Assembly (NCBI RefSeq): GCF_012272815.1 | Contig: NZ_JAAWWL010000002.1 | Span: forward strand, 1,626,460 to 1,690,459 | Direction: 5' to 3' | Source: Croceivirga thetidis | GTDB taxonomy: Bacteria; Bacteroidota; Bacteroidia; Flavobacteriales; Flavobacteriaceae | DNA: 64,000 nucleotides | Shown: positions 8,818 to 18,278 of the stretch, in pieces | Numbering within the stretch: position 1 is the first letter of the stretch | Layout of the letters: each line of letters starts with the position of its first letter | Notes under the pieces: generated by a model | Told to the model about the DNA's origin: nothing | Seen by the model: only the letters and a program-made list of their open reading frames with translations | Database searches by the model: none | Made by a program: the position numbers and the translations under genes

Positions 8818-9588
8818 ATGCCCGCAATTAGACCTTATGTTTTAGCAGATACCAATTGGAAGCATCTTAAGGACGAAAATTTCGATTTGGCCATTTTGCC
8901 TTGGGGAGCTACTGAGGCCCATAATTATCATCTGCCCTATTCTACCGATGTTATTGAAGGAACGGAGATTGCGGAAGAATCTGCAAAAATCGCTTGGGAA
9001 AAAGGTGCTAAGATTATAGTCTTACCAACTATTCCCTTTGGTGTGAATACTGGGCAAAAAGACATATATCTAGACATTAATCTAAACCCAAGCACACAAT
9101 TTGCTATTCTAAAGGATATCATTACCGTTTTGGACCGTCAGGGCATCAAAAAGTTCATGCTTTTGAACAGCCATGGTGGTAATAATTGGAAGGCTATTAT
9201 ACGGGAGTTGGGCCTGCTTTTCCCCGAGATGTTTTTATGTATCAGCGAATGGTACAAACTGGCAAATGACCCTAAATATTTTGAAGAACCCGGTGATCAT
9301 GCGGGTGAGATGGAAACGAGTATGATACTCCATCTGGCACCTCATTTGGTATTGCCAGAAATAGAATGGGGCAAAGGTTCTGAAAAGCAGAATACGATTC
9401 GCGCCTTTAACGAAGGGTGGGCTTGGACAGAAAGGCCGTGGTCCAAAATAAGTGAAGATACCGGTGTTGGTAATCCTGCCCTGTCAAGCCCGGAAAAAGG
9501 AAAAGTGTTCTTTAATGAAGTCTGTAAAAAAATGGCAGAACTTTTTGTTTCAATTGCAAACACCGACATCAATGAACTGTATAAATAA
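8818..9588 (+). CDS. creatininase-family amidohydrolase
   Basis: 256 residues. Creatininase-family metal ligands are visible: LPWGATEAHNYHLPYSTD (Glu, His and Asp near residues 33-45), LNSHGGNNW (His near 119) and DHAGEMETS (Glu near 164). The family hydrolyses cyclic amides, for example creatinine or the formamide of a riboflavin precursor (ArfB/MftE relatives). No creatine pathway gene is near, so the substrate is not evident. It lies 36 bases after the small membrane protein on the same strand. Confidence 0.82.
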   Translation: MPAIRPYVLADTNWKHLKDENFDLAILPWGATEAHNYHLPYSTDVIEGTEIAEESAKIAWEKGAKIIVLPTIPFGVNTGQKDIYLDINLNPSTQFAILKDIITVLDRQGIKKFMLLNSHGGNNWKAIIRELGLLFPEMFLCISEWYKLANDPKYFEEPGDHAGEMETSMILHLAPHLVLPEIEWGKGSEKQNTIRAFNEGWAWTERPWSKISEDTGVGNPALSSPEKGKVFFNEVCKKMAELFVSIANTDINELYK

Positions 9589-9685
9589 ATTTCCAAGGTA
9601 GAATCCTTAACCTAAGCTTAATTAAAGAACATAACAATTGTAATTTTCATCAAATAATCTTGCAATTAATATTAAGTCCAACCTT

Positions 9686-11512
9686 ATGAAACTTCCTTCT
9701 ATTCTACTAATTACTCTACTAACCTCCTTTACTGGTATAGCCCAAGACAAACCGACTATTTATATTGACATACCAACCAATCAAAAACCGTGGAACCATA
9801 TAGAATGGAACAACGACTCTGAAAAATTTCAATTCGCCATTGTTACCGATAGAACGGGTGGTCACCGACCTGGGGTATTCCCAACCGGAATTAAAAAATT
9901 AAACCTGTTACAACCAGAATTTGTCATGAGTGTAGGGGACCTTATTGAAGGGTACACTAAAGACACTGTGAGGTTAAACAGGGAATGGAATGAATTCAAA
10001 AGTTTTATTGAGCCTCTAGACGCTCCCTTTTTCTATGTGCCAGGCAACCATGATATCACCAATAAGGTAATGGAAGAAAAATGGAAGGAATTGTTTGGGG
10101 TTTCCTATTATCATTTTGTTTACAAGGATGTTTTATTCCTATGCCTTAATTCTGAAGATAATCTACGCGGTTCAGGCCGTGGAACTATTGATGATAAACA
10201 ATATGAATACATCAAAAAAACTTTAGAAGAAAACGAAGAGGTTAAATGGACGCTTGTATTCGTTCATCAACCACTCTGGGTGCAGGAGAACACTAAACGA
10301 TGGAAAGATGTTGAACAATTATTATCAAATAGAAACCATAATGTATTTGCCGGGCACTACCATCGATATTGGAAAACAGAAAGAAATAATGGAAAGTACT
10401 TTGCCCTTGCGACCACAGGCGGTGGAAGTCCCTTAAGAGGTAAAGCATATGGCGAATTTGACCATGTAGTCTGGGCTACGATGACGGATGAAGGTCCAAT
10501 TTTGGCAAACTTGTTTTTAGATGGTATTTGGGATGAAAATGTGGTAACTGAAGAATTGGTTGAATTAGTCCGAAATCGACCTTTTCCGGTTCGAATTGAG
10601 CCCGCTTATTCTAGTGAAGAAAAACCCGAAAAAATGGAGGCTGAAATGAGAATCATCAATGACTCCGATGTGCAAATGCACGTTGATTTAAAAGGACAAT
10701 CAGACAACATCTTATTTTATCAGTTTGAAAACAATTCGATTATCGTTGAACCGAATGATGTTGCCACTCAAAAGATTCGATTGAGTAATGCAGGTAATCA
10801 GGCTTTGGACAATTTTTCCACTTTAAATATAACTGCCGATGTTACCTACAAATTTGAAAATAAACCAAATGTCAGTTTCTCCTCAGACCTTAAATTCAAA
10901 CCATTGTTCAAAAATATTTTGAATAAAACTAAAGTCAAAATAGATGGCAAACTGAAAGAATGGGGCGATGCCACTTGGCATGTTGCGAAAGATATGGAAG
11001 GCGCCCCATTTGATTTTGATGGTCCGGATGATTGTTCCCTAACTTTCGCCACAGCGTACGATGATGAAAATTTTTACGTGGCCGTTAAACTTATTGATAA
11101 CGATTTTGTTGTTTCAGAAGAAGGTCATTATTGGGAGCAAGATGCGATAGTTTTAAGGCTGGATGCGCGGCCTTCACATCTAAGTGCTTTCAACATGGGC
11201 CAAGGCCGTGGTAAGGATTGGATTTCTTATTTACGAACCTTCAAAAAAAATAATCCGGTAGTTGGCGAAGAATATCTTCCACTAAAGGTAAAAGCGGCTA
11301 CTGAAATGTTCAACAACGGGTCGCAGATGGAATTTGCCTTTCCAATGGAGTACATTAAAAAAATGGGAGGGGAAAATTGGTCAAATCTTCGCTTTGGCAT
11401 TGGTTACTTCGACCATGATAATGACGATGAAAACGAAACTACGCATTTTTGGTTCCCCACCTGGAATGGCAGCAAAGATGTTCCCGGTTCAGGAATGTTT
11501 TTCAAAGAATAG
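9686..11512 (+). CDS. secreted metallophosphoesterase with C-terminal CBM9-like domain
   Basis: 608 residues. A signal peptide ends at FTGIAQ (residue 20). The calcineurin-like domain (about 45-290) shows FAIVTDRTGG, MSVGDLIEG, VPGNHDI, FVHQPLW and FAGHYHRYW. A beta-rich linker follows (about 300-400). The last 200 residues resemble the CBM9-like fold (VKIDGKLKEWGDATW, YDDENFYVAVKLIDND, EQDAIVLRLDAR), often found in secreted carbohydrate-binding proteins. It may be a phosphodiesterase held on glycan or cell surface. Its stop is only four bases from the stop of the convergent DUF389 gene. Confidence 0.83.
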   Translation: MKLPSILLITLLTSFTGIAQDKPTIYIDIPTNQKPWNHIEWNNDSEKFQFAIVTDRTGGHRPGVFPTGIKKLNLLQPEFVMSVGDLIEGYTKDTVRLNREWNEFKSFIEPLDAPFFYVPGNHDITNKVMEEKWKELFGVSYYHFVYKDVLFLCLNSEDNLRGSGRGTIDDKQYEYIKKTLEENEEVKWTLVFVHQPLWVQENTKRWKDVEQLLSNRNHNVFAGHYHRYWKTERNNGKYFALATTGGGSPLRGKAYGEFDHVVWATMTDEGPILANLFLDGIWDENVVTEELVELVRNRPFPVRIEPAYSSEEKPEKMEAEMRIINDSDVQMHVDLKGQSDNILFYQFENNSIIVEPNDVATQKIRLSNAGNQALDNFSTLNITADVTYKFENKPNVSFSSDLKFKPLFKNILNKTKVKIDGKLKEWGDATWHVAKDMEGAPFDFDGPDDCSLTFATAYDDENFYVAVKLIDNDFVVSEEGHYWEQDAIVLRLDARPSHLSAFNMGQGRGKDWISYLRTFKKNNPVVGEEYLPLKVKAATEMFNNGSQMEFAFPMEYIKKMGGENWSNLRFGIGYFDHDNDDENETTHFWFPTWNGSKDVPGSGMFFKE

Positions 11513-11516
11513 CTTA

Positions 11517-12968
11517 TCATTCTTGCCGCAGAACGATAGTCGAATCCTTCAATCGAACCTTTAACCATTTTAATAGGTTTTCAGATTGCTTAACCTTTTC
11601 ATTTTTACGTAAGCTCCCTTTCCATTTGGCTTCAAAGATGGGAATGGTATCCATCTTATTAAAATCAGATTGTAATTGATAGGCAAAAGACAATCCTGCT
11701 AAGTTTTGATTGATTTCTTTAGCCTCGGCTACCACTTCTTGAAAAGGAATTTGCTTTCCGACATTTTCACTCAAACGCACAACCTCTTCTTCTAAGAATC
11801 GAATGCGCTCTTCACGAGTCAACAATTCCGCTTTTTTTGCTTCATACAGCTCGGAAACATAGTTGAATTTCTCTTCTGAATCATCTTTTCCACCCTGTAC
11901 AACACTGAATTCTGCATCTTTTAGCCTACTGTAATCTTGTTTTTTTCGCCTCCAAGAGTTCAATATATTCTCGGGTATCTCTTCACTTCCCATGCATACA
12001 ATTTCCACCAAAGACCCATTTTGGTAGTCATATTCAATCTTAGTTAGGTTATCCAAATAGCGTCCGTTTCTCGCAAATTCATATATCTCAATGGTTTCCG
12101 ATAAAAATTCTTGGGCTTGTTTCTTAAAAAGCGATTCATTGAATGCCATGTAAAAGGTATACCCTGCTGGTAGCATTACCAAAAGACCAATGGCTGATGC
12201 AATTCTCGCAATGCGTCGCCTTCTTCTTGAATTCGCATAACGTACCATTGGAAATCTCAGATACTTGATAACCAAGAAGGTTGCCAAAGCAATGAAAATA
12301 GTGTTGATGATAAAGAGGTACATGGCCCCTAAGGCATACCACCAATTTCCAATGGCCAGTCCAAAACCTACGGTACAAAGTGGCGGCATCAAGGCAGTGG
12401 CAATGGCCACACCGAAAATCACACTAGCAATGGTCCCCTTCTTTGCCCTAGCGATAACTAGCGCAAGTCCACCAAAAAACGCAATTAGTACATCGCGAAT
12501 GTCCGGTTTTGTTCGAGCTAAAAGTTCTGAAGATTCATCTTGAATGGGAAAGGTATAAAAGAATAAAAACGCAGTCACCACGCTCAAGACTACCATCACT
12601 AAAAAATTCTTTAGCGATTTTCGAAGTGTCTCAACATCATTTATGGCCAAAGACAAACCCATTCCTAAAATCGGGCCCATTAGGGGTGAAATAAGCATGG
12701 CGCCGATTACAACTGCCGTTGAATTAGCATTCAACCCAATGGATGCTATAAATATTGAACAGATGAGAATCCACGACGTGTGGCCCTTAAAAGGTATGTC
12801 GAGTATTATCGATTCTTTGGTAGTTGCAGCATCGGTATTGCTTCGAATCTCCAATAACTCCGTCATGAACTTTCGAACACTACCGAGTAAACCTTGAAAG
12901 TCTTTTTTTACTTCTTGAGAATTTGCTTCGTCGGAAGAATTATCCTCCTTAAACAGATTTTCTGGCAT
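11517..12968 (-). CDS. DUF389 multi-pass membrane protein with C-terminal coiled-coil extension
   Basis: 483 residues. The N-terminal half has the DUF389 signature: about six transmembrane segments with NSTAVVIGAMLISPLMGPILGMG and GVAIATALMPPLCTVGFGLA. The C-terminal half (about 290-483) is soluble and Glu/Lys-rich with heptad-like stretches (RLKDAEF, ERIRFLEEEVVRL), probably a coiled coil. The family function is not established. The next gene on the strand upstream, mannose-1-phosphate guanylyltransferase, ends five bases before this start, so the two are probably co-transcribed. Confidence 0.8.
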   Translation of the reverse strand: MPENLFKEDNSSDEANSQEVKKDFQGLLGSVRKFMTELLEIRSNTDAATTKESIILDIPFKGHTSWILICSIFIASIGLNANSTAVVIGAMLISPLMGPILGMGLSLAINDVETLRKSLKNFLVMVVLSVVTAFLFFYTFPIQDESSELLARTKPDIRDVLIAFFGGLALVIARAKKGTIASVIFGVAIATALMPPLCTVGFGLAIGNWWYALGAMYLFIINTIFIALATFLVIKYLRFPMVRYANSRRRRRIARIASAIGLLVMLPAGYTFYMAFNESLFKKQAQEFLSETIEIYEFARNGRYLDNLTKIEYDYQNGSLVEIVCMGSEEIPENILNSWRRKKQDYSRLKDAEFSVVQGGKDDSEEKFNYVSELYEAKKAELLTREERIRFLEEEVVRLSENVGKQIPFQEVVAEAKEINQNLAGLSFAYQLQSDFNKMDTIPIFEAKWKGSLRKNEKVKQSENLLKWLKVRLKDSTIVLRQE

Positions 12969-12973
12969 AAAAA

Positions 12974-14053
12974 TTAAGCATAGTGATCCCCAAAGGTATC
13001 ACTTACTTTATTACGTACCTGTTTTATGTCTTGCTGTTTTGATTTTGGATAAATAAGCAAAACGTCATCTTTATCAACTATAATATAATCTTTTAAGCCA
13101 TCAACTATAACGACCTTGCCGTTAGTTGTGCGGACCATATTACCATTGGCGTCATTGAAAACGGTTTTACTGTTGACCACCGCATTTTCTTCTGCATCTT
13201 TATCCAACTTCTCGTAGAGTGCTCCCCATGTTCCTAAATCATTCCAATCAAATGTAGCCGGAAGGGTGAATATTGAGCTGGAATTTTCTAAAATGGCATA
13301 ATCTATCGAGATGTTTTCTGCCTTGGGGTAGTTTTCTGCTATAAATTCCTTTTCATCAGCTGTATTATAACATGAGCTTCCTTTTTGAAAAAGTTCATAC
13401 TGTGATGGTTGGTATTCTTGAAAGGCATTTACAATAGTTTTGACACTCCACATAAAAATACCTGCATTCCATAAAAAATTCCCCGCCGCTAAAAATTCTT
13501 TAGAAGTTTCTAAATCTGGCTTTTCACGGAATTGGGCCACCTTTTTTAGTTGGGTTTCTTGTTCCTTTTCAAATTCAATATATCCAAAACCAGTATTTGG
13601 GTATGTTGGTTGAATGCCCAACGTGCAAAGCACCTCTTCCTGCTCGCACTTATCAAAACATGCCCTTACATCATTTTCAAATGCTTGCTCGTCTTCAATC
13701 CAATGATCACTTGGTGCTACGATCATAACACCATTTGGATTCATCTTTTGAATTTTAAGGGCAGCATACAAAATACATGGAGCAGTATTGCGCATTGCAG
13801 GTTCAAGAACAACCTGATCTTGTTTGACCAAAGGAAGTTGTTCCAAGACCAGATCATTGTAGCGTTCATTGGTCAATATGAGTATGTTTTCAGTTGGGAT
13901 AAATCTATTTAAACGGTCAAATGTTTTTTGAATCAAGGTTTTACCCGTACCAAGCATGTCATGGAACTGTTTTGGGTTATCAGTGGTGCTTACCGGCCAA
14001 AAACGGGAACCTACACCCCCTGCCATTAATACTGCGTAATAGTTTTTATTCAT
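12974..14053 (-). CDS. manC: mannose-1-phosphate guanylyltransferase
   Basis: 359 residues, the short form without the phosphomannose isomerase domain. The nucleotidyltransferase signature MAGGVGSRFWPVSTTDNPKQF opens the protein, and APSDHWI, FGYIEFEK, FREKPDLE and LWNAGIFMW are the expected substrate-binding blocks. It makes GDP-mannose from mannose-1-phosphate and GTP for surface glycan synthesis. Mannose-1-phosphate is also the product of the GH130 phosphorylase at 31.3 kb, so the two may share a pool; that link is inference. It lies between the SprT-like gene (nine bases) and DUF389 gene on the same strand. Confidence 0.9.
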   Translation of the reverse strand: MNKNYYAVLMAGGVGSRFWPVSTTDNPKQFHDMLGTGKTLIQKTFDRLNRFIPTENILILTNERYNDLVLEQLPLVKQDQVVLEPAMRNTAPCILYAALKIQKMNPNGVMIVAPSDHWIEDEQAFENDVRACFDKCEQEEVLCTLGIQPTYPNTGFGYIEFEKEQETQLKKVAQFREKPDLETSKEFLAAGNFLWNAGIFMWSVKTIVNAFQEYQPSQYELFQKGSSCYNTADEKEFIAENYPKAENISIDYAILENSSSIFTLPATFDWNDLGTWGALYEKLDKDAEENAVVNSKTVFNDANGNMVRTTNGKVVIVDGLKDYIIVDKDDVLLIYPKSKQQDIKQVRNKVSDTFGDHYA

Positions 14054-14062
14054 GGTATTGTG

Positions 14063-14668
14063 TTAATCATTGATTAATTCTACTTCGGCATTGGGCTGAA
14101 ACAAGTACAATCTACCTGTGGAGAGCTCAACGCATTCGTAGCGCTTTCTTCTTTTATTACCTTTTTTGAACAACTTTCCGTTATACAATCGAAACGTGCT
14201 ACCCAAAGGCAATTCAAAAACGTAAGATTTTTCTGATTGTTGTACTGGGTCATAGGCTTTTAAGGCAATTGCCAATTGAGAATCAGTACTACTACTAGCC
14301 TTTGGATTCTTAAAATGTCTTGCCATTAAGGGTAAAAGTTGAGTTGGAAAAATTTGGGGACGAATAAATGGTACCATCAATTCTTGAAAAGTGCGTTTCC
14401 ATTCTATGCCATGTGGTTTTATGCGTCGACCGAATTTTTCAAATGCAACCAAATGTGAAATTTCATGAACCAGTGTTATTAAAAAACGGTATTTGTTCAA
14501 TGTGGCATTAACCGTAATTTGATGTTGTCCGTTGGGCATTCTTCTATAATCACCGTGTCGTGTGACCCGTTCATTTACAATCTTTAAATGCACCCCAAAT
14601 TGCTTAATCATCTCAAAACACGGCCGCACCGCGTTTTCGGGTAGGTATTTTTCAAGAATTGATTCCAC
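14063..14668 (-). CDS. SprT-like zinc-metalloprotease-fold protein
   Basis: 201 residues. The zincin motif HEISHLVAF (HExxH) sits near residue 87, with a third likely ligand His in KPHGIEWKRTF about 20 residues later, as in SprT/SPRTN proteins. The C-terminal part (KLFKKGNKRRKRYECVEL) resembles the SprT zinc-ribbon region but shows only one Cys. Eukaryotic relatives degrade DNA-protein crosslinks; the bacterial role is poorly known. First gene of a three-gene minus-strand run with manC and DUF389. Confidence 0.78.
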   Translation of the reverse strand: MESILEKYLPENAVRPCFEMIKQFGVHLKIVNERVTRHGDYRRMPNGQHQITVNATLNKYRFLITLVHEISHLVAFEKFGRRIKPHGIEWKRTFQELMVPFIRPQIFPTQLLPLMARHFKNPKASSSTDSQLAIALKAYDPVQQSEKSYVFELPLGSTFRLYNGKLFKKGNKRRKRYECVELSTGRLYLFQPNAEVELIND

Positions 14669-14788
14669 ATTGCAAAATTAGCCAATCCACTTGGGTATGA
14701 CCATTAACAGCATGAAGATACTAGAACCAAAATTGACCCGTTCTAATTTTGTAAGTATTTACTTTCAATTCCAAATCTCAACTTAACC

Positions 14789-15628
14789 ATGAACCGTCGT
14801 AAATTTTTGCAAGGGAGTGCTGCGCTCGCGGGTACTGGATTACTTACTGGATTATACACTTGGCAGATTGAACCTCATTGGGTTGAATTTGTAAACAGAA
14901 ACCTGCCTATTAAAAACCTTCCAAAACACTTGTCAGGAAAGACACTTGTCCAATTCAGCGATATACACGTTGGGCCCTTTGTGAATGATTGGTTCTTAAT
15001 TGACTCGTTTGAATTGACCAAACTTCTTAATCCGGATATTGTCGTTTACACCGGAGACTTTGTGCATTACGAAGGAACAAAAACAAGGCATCATCTTGCA
15101 GATATTTCAAAATATTTTGCAAAAGGAAAGCTCGGGACTTTTGGTATTCTTGGAAACCACGACTATGGGGATACCTATTCTGACGAAAAGGTCGCAGCCA
15201 ATCTTATTGATATCTTGGAGGGGTCCGGTATTTCGGTGTTACGAAATGAACATAAAGAGATTGAAGGTTTTAATATAATGGGGTTGGATGATTATTGGGG
15301 TACTAACTTCTTTCCTAGGAACGCACTAAATGGCTACGATTCAGAAATAGGTAATTTGGTACTTTGTCATAACCCTGATGCATGCGATGCTACTATTTGG
15401 GGTGACTATAAGGGATGGATACTTTCGGGGCACACACATGGTGGTCAAGTTCGACCACCATTAATGAATGCACCTATTCTACCAATCGAAAATAAACGAT
15501 ACGTTGCTGGCGAAGTAAAATTACATGATGGCAGAACGCTTTACGTAAATAGGGCCCTTGGCCATCAAGAGCAATTGCGCTTTAATGTTCGCCCAGAAAT
15601 TACCGTTTTTAAATTGATGTCAACTTAA
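14789..15628 (+). CDS. Tat-exported metallophosphoesterase (YkuE/YaeI-like), copy 1
   Basis: 279 residues. The start MNRRKFLQGSAALAG is a twin-arginine signal. The calcineurin-like domain has FSDIHVG, VYTGDFVHY, GILGNHDYGD, CHNPDACD and ILSGHTHGGQVRPP, the full binuclear metal set. Relatives include YkuE and YaeI, phosphodiesterases that can act on UDP-2,3-diacylglucosamine or other lipids. A perfect -7-like TAATTTTG lies at 14744-14751, but no well-spaced -33 TTG was found. The next gene is a paralog in tandem. Confidence 0.85.
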   Translation: MNRRKFLQGSAALAGTGLLTGLYTWQIEPHWVEFVNRNLPIKNLPKHLSGKTLVQFSDIHVGPFVNDWFLIDSFELTKLLNPDIVVYTGDFVHYEGTKTRHHLADISKYFAKGKLGTFGILGNHDYGDTYSDEKVAANLIDILEGSGISVLRNEHKEIEGFNIMGLDDYWGTNFFPRNALNGYDSEIGNLVLCHNPDACDATIWGDYKGWILSGHTHGGQVRPPLMNAPILPIENKRYVAGEVKLHDGRTLYVNRALGHQEQLRFNVRPEITVFKLMST

Positions 15629-15692
15629 TAGCATCTAATAGTCTGGTGCGAACTTAAATTTTGAAGCTACCTTTGAAAGAACTGTATTTATA

Positions 15693-16538
15693 ATGGACCG
15701 TCGAAAATTCTTAAAAACTACTGGTGTTGTCTCCGGAGCAGGAATCTTAACTGGATTTTATACCTGGCAAATAGAACCACATTGGTTGGAAATAGTCAAA
15801 AGAAAAATGCCAATTAAGAATTTACCAGAAAACTTGGTTGGACGGACCTTAATGCAAATAAGCGATATTCATGTGGGGCATTTGGTCAGTTCAAGCTTCT
15901 TGAGAAATTCACTTGAAAAGGCAGCCAAATTAGCACCTGATTTCATAGTATATACTGGTGATTACATACATTACGATAAAAGGAAATCTTTTACCGAACT
16001 TAAAGAAATGGCCCCATTCTTTCCGAAAGGAAAACTTGGTACAGTTGGCATTTTGGGCAACCACGACTTTGGTGAGTCTTGGGCAGAGCCCCATGTTGCA
16101 GACACAATTTCTGAGATTTTAGAAGATTTCGATATACCCATTCTGAGAAACTCAGTAATTGATCTCGAAGGATTAAAAGTATTTGGAGTGGATGATTTTT
16201 GGGGCACTAATTTTCGCCCCGAGAATGCTATGAACAAGTATAGTGATCAAGAACCAAGTTTGGTACTTTGCCACAATCCTGATGTCTGTGATTTGGATGT
16301 TTGGAATGGTTACCAGGGCTGGATATTGTCAGGTCACACCCATGGGGGTCAAGTGAAACCTCCCTTTCTTGATGCCCCTATCCTACCTGTTGAGAACAAA
16401 CGCTATGGGCAAGGGGAAATTGATTTATTTGATGGAAGAAAACTTTATATCAATAGAGCATTGGGACATCTTTATCAGGTGCGTTTCAATGTACGCCCTG
16501 AGATTACCATCTTTGAATTGGAAAAGGAAATTTCATAA
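15693..16538 (+). CDS. Tat-exported metallophosphoesterase (YkuE/YaeI-like), copy 2
   Basis: 281 residues, collinear with the preceding gene from end to end: twin-arginine start MDRRKFLKTTGVVSG, shared TWQIEPHW, then ISDIHVGH, VYTGDYIHY, GILGNHDFGE, CHNPDVCD and ILSGHTHGGQVKPP. Metal ligands are intact, so both copies should be active. The 64-base gap has its own -7-like TACCTTTG at 15668-15675, so it may have a separate promoter. Divergence between copies points to an old duplication and perhaps different substrates. Confidence 0.85.
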   Translation: MDRRKFLKTTGVVSGAGILTGFYTWQIEPHWLEIVKRKMPIKNLPENLVGRTLMQISDIHVGHLVSSSFLRNSLEKAAKLAPDFIVYTGDYIHYDKRKSFTELKEMAPFFPKGKLGTVGILGNHDFGESWAEPHVADTISEILEDFDIPILRNSVIDLEGLKVFGVDDFWGTNFRPENAMNKYSDQEPSLVLCHNPDVCDLDVWNGYQGWILSGHTHGGQVKPPFLDAPILPVENKRYGQGEIDLFDGRKLYINRALGHLYQVRFNVRPEITIFELEKEIS

Positions 16539-16561
16539 TTTCCAGCATCCAATAAAATATT

Positions 16562-16999
16562 TTGAACGAAAAAGGTTTTACCATTTACCATGATGTTTTA
16601 ATTAAGGCTTCAACCAATGAAGTTTTTGATGCTATTACACTACCTGAAAAGTTAATCAATTGGTGGCCTTCAAAATGTGCTGGCAAACCACGTATTGGAG
16701 AAACGTACAACTTCTTTTTTACAGAGGAATACAACTGGTTTGGCAAGGTCGAATCAATAGCTGAGAATAAATCCTTCCATATCAAAATGACCGACGCTGA
16801 TGCCGATTGGAACCCCACTACCTTTGGATTTGATTTGTCAGAACAAGAAAATGGCACAATGCTCAATTTTAGCCATAAAAACTGGCCGAAAAACAACCAT
16901 CATTTTCGAAGGTCTTCTTATTGTTGGGCAATTCTGTTAAAGGGTTTAAAGAGCTTTTTGGAAGAAGGTTTAATTATTCCTTTCGAAAAAAGGGCCTAA
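16562..16999 (+). CDS. SRPBCC/AHSA1-domain protein
   Basis: 145 residues from a TTG start; no in-frame ATG occurs near the N-terminus. The pattern IKASTNEVFDAITLPEKLINWWP and the later KIGETYNF-like and FSHKNWPK segments fit the START-like AHSA1 fold, a hydrophobic ligand pocket. Ligand and function are unknown. It follows the phosphoesterase pair by 23 bases and overlaps the convergent oxygenase gene by four bases at its 3' end. Confidence 0.7.
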   Translation: MNEKGFTIYHDVLIKASTNEVFDAITLPEKLINWWPSKCAGKPRIGETYNFFFTEEYNWFGKVESIAENKSFHIKMTDADADWNPTTFGFDLSEQENGTMLNFSHKNWPKNNHHFRRSSYCWAILLKGLKSFLEEGLIIPFEKRA

Positions 17000-17580
17000 T
17001 ACTGAATAATTTGACTTTTCACCCAATCATTAGGAATCATATCAATGGTCAAATTTATACGTTCAATCGAACCTATATTATCGATTCGATGGGGGTCAGT
17101 TAATCTTAGATACCAACATTGACCAAGTTCTAAAGGAACTTTTTGATTATTTAAAAAAAACGAAACTCCTTCATCACGTTGTATGGGAATAGTTAATCGA
17201 ATTACTGACTTTTTTTCTTCTAATGCCAATGTAGGGTCTGTGTGCTCTTTAACTACTGAACCTGGTGCTAATCTTAAAAGTCTAACGAGTGTAACCTTTG
17301 TCTTATCCTTAAAAAAATCAACCACTTCAGACAAATAAGTTGATTGTTTTAGTTCTCGAGTATCCATCCAATCTGTCCATGAACCATCAGCATAATCCTC
17401 AGCTGGTGGCGGAATGGGAAGTGAAGAGTCAACAAGATGAGCAGGTGCCCTTAACGAAATAACGTTGTAATAAATATAGTCCTGTAAATTCATCCCTTTG
17501 ACTTCATCCAACATTTTGACAGCATCAAATTGAAAAGGCAACAAAACTCGATCCGGGGTCAAATATTCAATTGAATCCAT
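16996..17580 (-). CDS. aspartyl/asparaginyl beta-hydroxylase-like oxygenase
   Basis: 194 residues. A cupin-like double-stranded beta-helix carries HxD in KEHTDP (near residue 115) and a distal His in LTDPHRIDNIG followed by Arg in SIERINL, matching Fe(II)/2-oxoglutarate oxygenases of the aspartyl beta-hydroxylase family. It would hydroxylate a protein or small molecule; target unknown. The SDR gene lies 11 bases upstream on the same strand, so the pair likely forms an operon with the M28 peptidase. Confidence 0.78.
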   Translation of the reverse strand: MDSIEYLTPDRVLLPFQFDAVKMLDEVKGMNLQDYIYYNVISLRAPAHLVDSSLPIPPPAEDYADGSWTDWMDTRELKQSTYLSEVVDFFKDKTKVTLVRLLRLAPGSVVKEHTDPTLALEEKKSVIRLTIPIQRDEGVSFFLNNQKVPLELGQCWYLRLTDPHRIDNIGSIERINLTIDMIPNDWVKSQIIQY

Positions 17581-17591
17581 TTTAAAAATTT

Positions 17592-18278
17592 TTAAGGAGT
17601 ACTGCTACTCACCTGCAATAACTTACCATTATAAAATTGATGACCGGTCAGCGAAAAGTTTTTGATATAATTTCCCATTTCTGAAGGTTGCAATGGTGCT
17701 TGATAACCAGGAAAGGCCTCTTCCAACATTTCGGTCTGTACCGCTCCTATGGCCAGCACATTAAACGAGGGACCTTTTTCTTTAAACTCCTCTGCCCATA
17801 GTTCGGTCAGGGTAATAACAGCACCTTTGCTAGAACTATAAGCTGACAACCCAGGAAATTTCATACTACCCTGTACACCACCCATGGAACTTATAGTGAC
17901 CACATGGCCGTTTTTTGGCATCTTGGGCAACACCAAACGGGTCAATTCCGCCACCGCAAAGACATTTACCTTATAAACCATTTCGAAATCTTCTGTAGTT
18001 GTTTCCAAAAAAGATTTGTTCAACAATGCTCCCGCATTATTAATGAGGATATCTACTGATTCCCAATCTGTAATGGCCGTTGCTACTTTCTTATAATCTT
18101 GAGGCTCCGTTAAATCGCACGGAAAACAACTCACATTTTCCAGCCCTAAATCCTGGATGGGTTGTTCATTTCGTGACAAGGCCAAAACTCGATGTCCGTC
18201 GTTAGCAAATTGTTTGACCAATTCGTAACCAATACCTCGACTGGTTCCCGTAATAATAATATTCTTCATAGAATTCAT
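17592..18278 (-). CDS. short-chain dehydrogenase/reductase
   Basis: 228 residues. The Rossmann motif IITGTSRGIGYELV (TGxxxGIG), the NNAG block in ILINNAGALL and the catalytic SAYSSSKG (YxxxK) are all present. It is a classical SDR using NAD(P)H; substrate cannot be told. The start codon overlaps the stop of the upstream M28 peptidase gene as ATGA, so translation is probably coupled. Confidence 0.88.
   Translation of the reverse strand: MNSMKNIIITGTSRGIGYELVKQFANDGHRVLALSRNEQPIQDLGLENVSCFPCDLTEPQDYKKVATAITDWESVDILINNAGALLNKSFLETTTEDFEMVYKVNVFAVAELTRLVLPKMPKNGHVVTISSMGGVQGSMKFPGLSAYSSSKGAVITLTELWAEEFKEKGPSFNVLAIGAVQTEMLEEAFPGYQAPLQPSEMGNYIKNFSLTGHQFYNGKLLQVSSSTP

Noticed and set aside
14744..14751. 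Full promoter for the first Tat phosphoesterase
   Set aside because: The -7 box TAATTTTG is perfect, but the nearest TTG upstream is only eight bases away, so a complete promoter was not listed.
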